DNA from: Marinilabiliales bacterium
GTDB taxonomy: Bacteria > Bacteroidota > Bacteroidia > Bacteroidales > SZUA-534
Assembly (NCBI GenBank): GCA_003512955.1
Contig: DOTG01000019.1
Span: 1-9,847, forward strand
Length of the DNA: 9,847 bases
Direction: 5' to 3'
Shown: piece after piece, positions 1-5,396 of the stretch
Position numbering within the stretch: the stretch's first letter is position 1
Layout of the letters: the number at the start of each line of letters is the position of its first letter
Position numbers and translations under genes: made by a program
The notes under the pieces: generated by a model
What the model saw: only the letters and a program-made list of their open reading frames with translations
What the model was told of the DNA's origin: nothing
The model's database searches: none

Positions 1-4
1 TAAA

Positions 5-20
5 CTTTTTAGACAGCCTC
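5..20. mobile_element. Possible insertion-sequence terminal inverted repeat (right end)
   Basis: Read on the minus strand, this stretch is GAGGCTGTCTAAAAAG. From memory it resembles the GAGGCTGTC-type ends of IS1182-like elements common in Bacteroidota. If so, the element lies to the left of the window and ends at about position 20. No transposase sequence or matching repeat is visible here, so the identification rests on resemblance only. It could instead be half of a terminator hairpin for the minus-strand genes that end just to its right. Confidence 0.25.
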
Positions 21-41
21 TTTGTTTTTCTAATTCATAAT

Positions 42-485
42 CTATTGGTTGTCGAGAAAGCCGACTAAAATAGAAACACATCCGCTTTTTGCCAGTTCCC
101 CTTCTTTTGTCGATTCGGGAACACTAACCTCAATAACCAGTTGTTGAGTCGATTTTGTGCGGAAATCCCAATAATCGATCATCCCATGGTCTTCGTTGGT
201 AAACACCACCTGGCCTTCAGTATCCACCAAGCGGAAAACAACTTTTCCAAGTTCACCGGCAGCACAAACCATAATCCGGTAGTCCTGATTGCTGTAAAAA
301 GTAAGCATTAATTCAGCAAAATCACCTTCGTTAAGAACCGCACTGTTTAATTGTCCGTTATAAATATATGGATCGAGTTTAGGTTTGCAGTCGTTTTTGG
401 TAAACGTTTTACATTGCGAAAGCCCAATAGTTTGTATTCCAGCAATAAATCCAAAGAGTAAAATAAGGGTACGTATTGTTTTCAT
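42..485 (-). CDS. Small secreted protein of unknown function
   Basis: 147 residues. I do not recognise the family. The N-terminus is a clear signal peptide: Lys2/Arg5, a hydrophobic core at about residues 7-22, and probable cleavage near the Leu-Ser-Gln before Cys25. Cys25 is not in a proper lipobox, so the protein is probably periplasmic or secreted. The mature part has four cysteines (25, 33, 74, 136), which could form two disulfides. Alternating hydrophobic strands at about 55-75, 80-97 and 113-143 suggest a compact beta-sandwich. The start is the only ATG that includes the signal peptide. It lies 36 bp downstream of the helical lipoprotein gene on the same strand, so the two are probably co-transcribed. 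Function is unknown; a binding or structural role at the cell envelope is only a guess. Confidence 0.75.
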   Translation of the reverse strand: MKTIRTLILLFGFIAGIQTIGLSQCKTFTKNDCKPKLDPYIYNGQLNSAVLNEGDFAELMLTFYSNQDYRIMVCAAGELGKVVFRLVDTEGQVVFTNEDHGMIDYWDFRTKSTQQLVIEVSVPESTKEGELAKSGCVSILVGFLDNQ

Positions 486-521
486 ATGTTTGATTTTGAA
501 TGCGTTGGTTAAAATCAGTAA

Positions 522-1406
522 TTAGCTTACAATTTTCGACCGAATTTCAACAATCAAATTTGTAATTTCTTTTAATTGTTGGGGGGTTATTGATATTTGT
601 GATTCGTTTTCAATGGTTGTTACTTTGGTCTCCTGATCGGTTACAACCACGGATTTATCGTGAGTTATGGTTATTTGGGCATAAACTTTTTGTAACGATT
701 CAAAATAAGGTGTTAGCTCGGCAATGGCCGGATTGTCCCGATATTCTGCGATCACCGACATCAGGTTTTCATACGAATATTTTTGTTCGGCAATATTATT
801 TAAAAGAGACTGGTTGGCTTGGGTGTTTAATAGATTGACAGCAATATACATTCCTTCAATCCATCCGCCAACAATGATTAAGGCTGCGGTTAAATCACGG
901 TCGTTTTCTTTTAAATAACCATCAGCCCCCGCGTAAGTTTCTGCAATAATTTGGAAAATAGAATCCCGGTTTTCTATGTTTTCTTCAATCCGGTTGATGG
1001 TTTCAGAACCTTCTTCCTCTGGGATTTGCAGCAAAACCGTAATTTTTCGGATAGCTGCCAAATAACTTATGGAAGACTGCAATTGGTCATAAACGCGGCA
1101 ATAGCACAAATCGGCCCCATAAACGCCAAAGTTTAAAGCCAAATCCGATGATGAACTATAATTGGTTACGTTGGTTGCAGAATTGGGAAGCTCGTTGTTA
1201 AACGGGCTTTTGGTAGCCAAGATGGTCTGGGTTATTTCAATAGGAGAGGGCAGGTTGAAGAATATCTTTTTCACCGTTTTTTCTTGATCGGTTTCTTTGT
1301 CAAAATCAATGGTTACAACCTCTTTTTTTGTTGAATCGGATTTATTAATGCAGCCAAAAAGATTGAAGTATAAACCAAATAAAACAGCGATCTTAATGTA
1401 TTTCAT
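522..1406 (-). CDS. Conserved hypothetical helical lipoprotein
   Basis: 294 residues. A short signal sequence ends in a lipobox-like Leu-Phe-Gly-Cys with the lipidated cysteine at residue 19, followed by a polar linker with Asn, Lys, Ser and Asp. The body from about residue 45 is mostly alpha-helical. Its blocks look like a family I have seen repeatedly in Bacteroidota genomes without a named function: a Phe-Asn-Leu-Pro-Ser-Pro start (50-55), LNFGVYGADL (91-100), YLKENDR (164-170) and GGWIEGMY (180-187). The C-terminal third carries a Thr/Val-rich stretch (245-272) followed by a final helix (275-293). It is probably anchored to the periplasmic face of a membrane. Upstream is a 163-bp gap with a candidate promoter, and downstream is the small secreted protein gene. 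No catalytic motif is visible. Confidence 0.8.
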   Translation of the reverse strand: MKYIKIAVLFGLYFNLFGCINKSDSTKKEVVTIDFDKETDQEKTVKKIFFNLPSPIEITQTILATKSPFNNELPNSATNVTNYSSSSDLALNFGVYGADLCYCRVYDQLQSSISYLAAIRKITVLLQIPEEEGSETINRIEENIENRDSIFQIIAETYAGADGYLKENDRDLTAALIIVGGWIEGMYIAVNLLNTQANQSLLNNIAEQKYSYENLMSVIAEYRDNPAIAELTPYFESLQKVYAQITITHDKSVVVTDQETKVTTIENESQISITPQQLKEITNLIVEIRSKIVS

Positions 1407-1569
1407 ATATTTGGGGTTAATTGTTTTAATTTGAAAAATCCATCAGTTATTCAAAAATAAGGAAATATCCTGTTTTTTTATAAACATTCGATAAAAATTA
1501 GACAGAAAAGCAACAATTATTTTCTTTAATCCAGCCATTTTAAATAAAGATAGACGGGAACCCGGCGAT
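1407..1569. other. Intergenic region between two minus-strand units
   Basis: These 163 bp separate the end of the DUF2490 gene from the start of the helical lipoprotein gene. No ORF or RNA gene is visible. The part next to the DUF2490 stop contains a very short GC dyad (CGGG, two bases, CCCG at 1555-1564). On the minus strand it is followed by T-rich sequence. It could act as a weak terminator, but four base pairs with a two-base loop is below what I would call one. Confidence 0.6.
1452..1459 (-). promoter_or_regulatory. Candidate -7 promoter element for the helical lipoprotein gene
   Basis: On the minus strand this reads TATTTTTG, a full match to the Bacteroidota -7 consensus TAnnTTTG. It lies 45 bp upstream of the ATG at 1406. 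No clean TTG appears at the expected -33 distance; only a TGTTTA-like stretch is there, at slightly long spacing. The assignment is therefore moderate, and T-rich DNA gives such matches by chance. Confidence 0.35.
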
Positions 1570-2250
1570 TTAAAACTCAAGATTGCACGAAAACCCCAGG
1601 ATATTTGAAACACGGTCTTTGTGGATATAATCCGAACGGTGTTCTAAACGATAATATACTTCTAAAGTAACAATCTTGTTTATTGGATAACCAACACCGG
1701 CGGTGTACCGGGTTTTTTCGATGGTATTTTTAACCGGGTTATTCAAACTTTCGTAAAGCTCACAATCTACAAAAGGCGTCAGGGGCGTATTTGGAATGTT
1801 GTATTTTACCGCCAACTTGTGCCGGATGTGTTGAGGATTGTAATGGCTAAAAGGATCTTTGGTGGGTTGTTGAAAAACCATTTGGTAGCGGGGGCGGTAA
1901 CTGGCCGTGAACCGATCCAGCTTATACCGGATCATGATGTCGGCATAAAAACGATGGTCTTGCTCAATAATATCTTTATTGTCATGGTTGTATGAATACC
2001 GATAAGCGCCACTGACCCGGATTAAGGAATTGATCCTATATTGAACACCGCAAACGGTATTAAAGGAACCGAGCATGCTGGCATTTTCTTCAAACCGGAA
2101 TTCCTGTTCCGCCCAGAGCGAAACTTTTTTTGTCAATCCCCATTCTACCGACAGGGAATTCCAACTCTGAAAGTCTTTTACCTGAGAAGTTGAAAAAAAC
2201 GGAAGGGTAATTCCCGTTGCGAGGATTAAAAAAAACAGCTGTTTATTCAT
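1570..2250 (-). CDS. DUF2490 family outer-membrane beta-barrel protein
   Basis: 226 residues. A signal peptide covers about residues 1-22 (hydrophobic core, then Ser-Thr-Ser-Gln). The rest alternates polar and aromatic/hydrophobic residues in many short amphipathic strands and ends in a C-terminal phenylalanine (Cys-Asn-Leu-Glu-Phe), the usual outer-membrane barrel signal. Features typical of DUF2490 are the opening 'FQSWNSLSVEWGLTKKVSLW', a following Glu-Gln-Glu-Phe-Arg-Phe strand, the Tyr-Arg-Tyr strand, and the late 'YYRLEHR' strand. Members are predicted outer-membrane barrels of unknown substrate. The start codon overlaps the end of the DUF4956 gene by 8 bp, so translational coupling is likely. 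Being last in an operon with a VTC-domain polymerase and a membrane protein suggests it is the outer-membrane component of that system; this is inference. Confidence 0.85.
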   Translation of the reverse strand: MNKQLFFLILATGITLPFFSTSQVKDFQSWNSLSVEWGLTKKVSLWAEQEFRFEENASMLGSFNTVCGVQYRINSLIRVSGAYRYSYNHDNKDIIEQDHRFYADIMIRYKLDRFTASYRPRYQMVFQQPTKDPFSHYNPQHIRHKLAVKYNIPNTPLTPFVDCELYESLNNPVKNTIEKTRYTAGVGYPINKIVTLEVYYRLEHRSDYIHKDRVSNILGFSCNLEF

Positions 2251-2926
2251 TGGTAATGGTTCTATATTCTAAATCCTCAAGATCGGCCCATGTTTGGCGG
2301 CTTTTGAAGAAGAAAACATAAATTTTTGATGTGTCTTTCTGAAAATCGATATTCGTGATCTCAATCCGAGATATTTTAATTCCCAAACGGGCCTCTAGGT
2401 CTTGCATCAACTCGGCTTTTCTATTGGGGTTCACCAGTTCAATTTTTTCGTATATTACAACGGTAAACGATTCGTTATCAATATTTTTTACTTTTTCGAT
2501 AAAATAAGTAACCCCCAAAACAATAAGATTGGTAAATACCAATTCGGCATAACTGACTTTTTTATTGGCTAAGGCATTCACTACCGACAGGCCAATAACA
2601 ACAAATAAGTAAGTCATTTCTTTAATTGGAATAGCCATAGTCCGGTAACGGATAATCCCGAAAACCGCAAACAAACCGAGCGCAAAGCCAAGTTGAAGTT
2701 TAACACTCTCGAGCAAAAAGCACATTAAAAACACCACAATGCCGATCAGAATGAACGTGAAAAGGAAATCGCGGCGGTGGGTTTTGGGATAATATACATA
2801 CCGCACAATCAGAAAAGTTGCAACAAAATTAAAGACGAACCGGATTACCAGTTCCAAAAAGGCTTCAGGATCGAAAAAGGCAATGCCAAAAGCCTCTGTT
2901 ATTTGATTAGAAAGGAGTGTTAGCAT
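2243..2926 (-). CDS. DUF4956 multi-span inner-membrane protein
   Basis: 227 residues. Hydrophobic segments lie at about 24-45, 53-72, 77-93, 104-120 and 127-143, giving four or five membrane spans. They are followed by a soluble domain (about 145-227) with a beta-alpha-beta pattern resembling an ACT/ferredoxin-like fold. The conserved FGIIRYRT block (89-96), with two arginines at the end of a span, is characteristic of DUF4956. The general plan (helices with a Gly/Arg-containing span, then a small ACT-like tail) recalls MgtC-type proteins, but this comparison is by eye. DUF4956 genes are commonly next to VTC-domain polymerase genes, as here. The reading frame overlaps the VTC gene by 20 bp and the DUF2490 gene by 8 bp. 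The likely role is membrane anchor or translocation partner for the polymerase, inferred from context. Confidence 0.87.
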   Translation of the reverse strand: MLTLLSNQITEAFGIAFFDPEAFLELVIRFVFNFVATFLIVRYVYYPKTHRRDFLFTFILIGIVVFLMCFLLESVKLQLGFALGLFAVFGIIRYRTMAIPIKEMTYLFVVIGLSVVNALANKKVSYAELVFTNLIVLGVTYFIEKVKNIDNESFTVVIYEKIELVNPNRKAELMQDLEARLGIKISRIEITNIDFQKDTSKIYVFFFKSRQTWADLEDLEYRTITNE

Positions 2927-3674
2927 AATTCAATTTCTTTAAATGGAGAATCTGGGGTTTAAAAGAGTTCTGTTTTAGAGCGGGATTGTTTAAAGCCATC
3001 CCGATACAATATTTACTAAAACCGCTTTCATGAATCTTAAATTCTTTAAGCGTTTTCAAAAATGGAGAATTGCCATTCGACAGTTCGCGCTTTACCTCGG
3101 CAATTACAATATTTGGCAGTAACGTTTTTTTATGTTCGCCGCCCATTTCCAAATTATAATCAATGGTAATCCGCTCGTTGGTTTCGAACGAGACCAGGGT
3201 AATACGATTAAAATAATTGACGGTTTGTATCCTAAGATTTTTTTCTTTAAGCGGAACCATTGATTCAATATAAGAATAATCCGATTCTGTTAACCTGGAA
3301 TCAAGGGGAACTTCTATCCGGTTTTTTACGGTTTTTCCTTTATTTGTTTTTTGTTTGATTTCCAAAAAAGTAAAGTCGGAATTTGGATACGTGCGGTACC
3401 GGATTTTAAAACGGGTACGCCGTTGATTTTGGTGATCGAGGTATAAACCCAAACCGGGATAGTCCACATATTCTGTTTTATAAAGAAAGGTCCGCAGGTT
3501 TTCAATTTCAAGAACCATATACGATGCACTCGCCTTTTCTAACATCGGATGAAGGTATTCTAGGGGCAGCACAAATTTGCTGTCCATCCGGTTCATCAGT
3601 TTTAAATGATTTAACTGCCTGAGCGAAACCGGATTGAATGTATTCAACACTTCGTTCAAAAAGGAGGCATCCAT
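2907..3674 (-). CDS. VTC-domain polyphosphate polymerase-like protein
   Basis: 255 residues, about the size of a lone catalytic VTC domain, with no SPX or membrane part. The triphosphate-tunnel (CYTH-related) fold is recognisable from ordered charged strands: RMDSKF (29-34), a basic strand with Arg88, Lys90, Arg92 and Arg94, FLEIKQK (103-109, the ExK metal/phosphate motif), Lys117/Arg119, Arg157, Glu164 to Arg168 with Asp172, Glu193-x-Lys195, and FSKYCIG (219-225). By eye these line up with the phosphate- and metal-binding residues of yeast Vtc4, and all key charges appear present, so the enzyme is probably active. Eukaryotic VTC makes polyphosphate from ATP; bacterial members are less well characterised and the product here is inferred. 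The protein is cytoplasmic. It is second in a four-gene operon, 7 bp after the lipoprotein gene and overlapping DUF4956 by 20 bp. Confidence 0.88.
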   Translation of the reverse strand: MDASFLNEVLNTFNPVSLRQLNHLKLMNRMDSKFVLPLEYLHPMLEKASASYMVLEIENLRTFLYKTEYVDYPGLGLYLDHQNQRRTRFKIRYRTYPNSDFTFLEIKQKTNKGKTVKNRIEVPLDSRLTESDYSYIESMVPLKEKNLRIQTVNYFNRITLVSFETNERITIDYNLEMGGEHKKTLLPNIVIAEVKRELSNGNSPFLKTLKEFKIHESGFSKYCIGMALNNPALKQNSFKPQILHLKKLNYANTPF

Positions 3675-3681
3675 CCAGCAG

Positions 3682-4080
3682 TTAATTAAAAATGGTAATG
3701 GTTGGGATGACCACCGTCTCTCCCTTGTCGGAGATAGAAACTTGGGTAGTTACAGGCACGTATCCCGAAGGTGCGGCCAAGGTGCTGTCTTTGGAATAGA
3801 CAAAAACCGTGTAATCGCCTTTTTGCAAATATTCGAACATAAAACTCCCATTGTAAGATGTTTCCGTTTTATCGCTGTGAATGGAATCGCTGCCATAAAT
3901 CAGGTAAACATCCTGTTCTTGTGCCCAATATTCATTGTTTAACCTCGAAAAATCGGCATTATAGTTTCGCACCCAAACATTCCCAATAATTTTGGATGTT
4001 CCTCCGGGGCCCTCTACTTTTTCGCAAGAGGCAAACGAACACACCAACACAATCAGAATGGGTAAAAAGAATGTTTTCAT
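3682..4080 (-). CDS. Small lipoprotein with a carboxypeptidase-regulatory/transthyretin-like domain
   Basis: 132 residues. The signal sequence ends in Phe-Ala-Ser-Cys with Cys19 as the likely lipidation site, followed by a short Gly/Pro linker (EGPGG). The mature part starts with a GNVWVRNYN strand, then a Tyr-Trp-Ala-Gln block, a strand with 'DVYLIYG', a turn Ser-Tyr-Asn-Gly-Ser-Phe, and 'YLQKGDYTVFVYSKDS'. This is the usual pattern of a prealbumin-like or carboxypeptidase-regulatory beta-sandwich. It is the first gene of the operon with the VTC, DUF4956 and DUF2490 genes (7 bp to the next gene). I have the impression that similar lipoproteins recur next to VTC genes in Bacteroidota, but cannot verify that here. 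The role is unknown; a periplasmic accessory of the polymerase/barrel system is plausible. Confidence 0.8.
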   Translation of the reverse strand: MKTFFLPILIVLVCSFASCEKVEGPGGTSKIIGNVWVRNYNADFSRLNNEYWAQEQDVYLIYGSDSIHSDKTETSYNGSFMFEYLQKGDYTVFVYSKDSTLAAPSGYVPVTTQVSISDKGETVVIPTITIFN

Positions 4081-4162
4081 GTTTATTGGAATTTATATAC
4101 TTAATTTTTTGATGTAGCGCATAATAGCCTGTTGTAAAGAAAGCAATTAATCGAGAAATTAC

Positions 4163-4179
4163 AAAATTGTTGCAATTTT
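4163..4179. repeat. Inverted repeat in the divergent intergenic region
   Basis: Perfect 7-bp arms AAAATTG and CAATTTT are separated by TTG. The repeat overlaps a 12-bp palindrome AATTTTAAAATT at 4174-4185. It lies between the lipoprotein/VTC operon and the isomerase gene, 16 bp upstream of the isomerase -33 element. It could be an operator for either transcription unit, but the arms are AT-rich, so chance is a real alternative. Confidence 0.3.
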
Positions 4180-4195
4180 AAAATTATATTGGGTT

Positions 4196-4225
4196 TTGGA
4201 AGGATGAAAGTTGATTGTATATTTG
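4196..4225 (+). promoter_or_regulatory. Bacteroidota-type promoter for the peptidyl-prolyl isomerase gene
   Basis: A -33 TTG (4196-4198, inside GTTTTGG) and a -7 TATATTTG (4218-4225, full match to TAnnTTTG) are separated by exactly 19 bp, the usual spacing for the primary sigma factor of this phylum. Transcription would begin near 4231-4235, just before the ATG at 4241. This rules against the in-frame TTG at 4211 as the start, because that codon lies between the promoter elements. Confidence 0.65.
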
Positions 4226-4240
4226 TTAAAAACAGATTAC

Positions 4241-5083
4241 ATGAAAAGACAAATTACATTTATTTCAATAGCTGCCAGCCTTTTATTAATGAGCGCGGCC
4301 TTACCGATCAAAAACCAGGAAAAGAAAAAAAAGGTTTTAATTGAGACCGTTTACGGAAACATGGTTGTGCAATTTTATGATGAAACCCCCAAACACCGCG
4401 ATAACTTCATTAAACTGGCCGGACAAAAGTATTTTGACAGTTTGCTTTTTCACCGAGTCATCCGCGATTTTATGATTCAAGGCGGTGACCCTGATTCCAA
4501 AGGGGCTCCAGCCGAAAGTCAATTGGGGAACGGGGGGCCGGGTTATGAAATTGATGCAGAATTTATACCCTCGTTATACCATAAAAAAGGGGTTATTGCA
4601 GCTGCCCGCGAAAGCGATCAGGTAAATCCCCAAAAAAAATCTTCTGGGAGCCAGTTTTATATTGTTCAAGGAAAAGTCCTTACCATGGAGCAATTGAAGC
4701 AGATGGAAGAAAAAATCAATTTCCCAAAAAAGAAACAATTGGTTTTTAATTATATCGAGAAACCTGAAAACAGATCATTAAAACTCAAGATTGACTCTTT
4801 ACAAAAAATCCGCGATCTGAAATTGCTGAATGAAACATTTGGTGAGATTTCAAAAACGGTAGAACCCGAATACCAGAAGCTGGAATTATTCAAATATTCC
4901 GAGGAACAAATTCAAGCTTACACTACAATCGGTGGAACACCTCATTTGGATCAGAACTACACGGTTTTTGGCGAAGTGGTGGAGGGATTAAATATCATCG
5001 ACAGCATTGCCATGGTACCAACCGATAAAAACGATCGTCCATTAACTGATGTTATCATGAAAATTTCGATAATTGAGGAATAG
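4241..5083 (+). CDS. Exported cyclophilin-type peptidyl-prolyl cis-trans isomerase
   Basis: 280 residues from the ATG at 4241; a longer frame from TTG at 4211 is rejected because it starts within the promoter. Residues 1-22 form a signal-peptide-like segment (Lys2, Arg3, hydrophobic core), so the protein probably acts in the periplasm on prolyl bonds of folding envelope proteins. Cyclophilin motifs are FHRVIRDFMIQGGD (70-83; catalytic Arg72, Phe77 and Gln80), GSQFYIVQG (136-144) and HLDQNYTVFGEV near the C-terminus. The tryptophan and histidine of human CypA's pocket are replaced by Leu and Tyr, as in many bacterial members. An insert of about 85-90 mostly helical, lysine-rich residues lies between GSQFYIVQG and the last motif. 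This makes the protein much longer than a minimal cyclophilin of about 165 residues. It is convergent with the thiamine-binding gene, 4 bp away. Confidence 0.92.
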   Translation: MKRQITFISIAASLLLMSAALPIKNQEKKKKVLIETVYGNMVVQFYDETPKHRDNFIKLAGQKYFDSLLFHRVIRDFMIQGGDPDSKGAPAESQLGNGGPGYEIDAEFIPSLYHKKGVIAAARESDQVNPQKKSSGSQFYIVQGKVLTMEQLKQMEEKINFPKKKQLVFNYIEKPENRSLKLKIDSLQKIRDLKLLNETFGEISKTVEPEYQKLELFKYSEEQIQAYTTIGGTPHLDQNYTVFGEVVEGLNIIDSIAMVPTDKNDRPLTDVIMKISIIEE

Positions 5084-5087
5084 CTTT

Positions 5088-5384
5088 TTAAAGTTTATTT
5101 TCTACCGATCGGACCTTTTCTTCCAACATGTTCGAGGCTCCCGATTTTATATCCAGTTTGATGGTAGCATAAATTCTGGTGGAATCAGTTTCCAGAAGAG
5201 CGGCAGCCTGTTCTACCAACAAAAGAGCCTCCCCAACCGTGGGGGTTTCAACCAATGTCCCCATAGCTGTAAGCTGATAAGGAAACCCGCTGTCCTTAAT
5301 CAACTGAACCACCCGGCTTACCTGGGGACTTACATGAGCGCCTTTGTCCGTTGGGAAAATGGCAAAATCCATCAAAACAGCCAT
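5088..5384 (-). CDS. Thiamine-binding protein of the MTH1187/YkoF (DUF77) family
   Basis: 98 residues, the normal length of this single-domain family. Typical features are the opening strand with 'DFAIFPTDKG', then VSP (18-20), a helix ending in Ser-Gly-Phe-Pro-Tyr-Gln-Leu-Thr, AMGTLVE (40-46), a helix, 'RIYATIKLDIKSG', and the C-terminal 'LEEKVRSVENKL'. Family members form ferredoxin-like dimers or tetramers. Some bind thiamine or its pyrimidine part, and YkoF is linked to an uptake system in Bacillus. No thiamine biosynthesis or transport genes are in this window, so the ligand is inferred from the family only. The protein has no signal peptide and is cytoplasmic. It follows the Ig-like lipoprotein gene after 12 bp on the same strand and is probably co-transcribed with it. 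Confidence 0.9.
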   Translation of the reverse strand: MAVLMDFAIFPTDKGAHVSPQVSRVVQLIKDSGFPYQLTAMGTLVETPTVGEALLLVEQAAALLETDSTRIYATIKLDIKSGASNMLEEKVRSVENKL

Positions 5385-5396
5385 ACACAGTAAGAG

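Noticed and set aside
590..1136. Plus-strand open frames of 61-82 codons opposite the helical lipoprotein gene
   Set aside because: Antisense shadows without recognisable protein features.
1555..1564. CGGG-AA-CCCG dyad next to the DUF2490 stop as a terminator
   Set aside because: The stem is only four base pairs with a two-base loop, too short to be a credible intrinsic terminator.
3634..3942. Plus-strand 102-codon open frame, preceded by AAGGAGG-like sequence nearby
   Set aside because: It is antisense to the VTC and lipoprotein genes, has no family resemblance and no promoter; the purine-rich run is the complement of VTC codons.
4211..4240. N-terminal extension of the isomerase from a TTG codon
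   Set aside because: It lies between the -33 and -7 promoter elements and would put ten residues before a good signal peptide; the ATG at 4241 is preferred.
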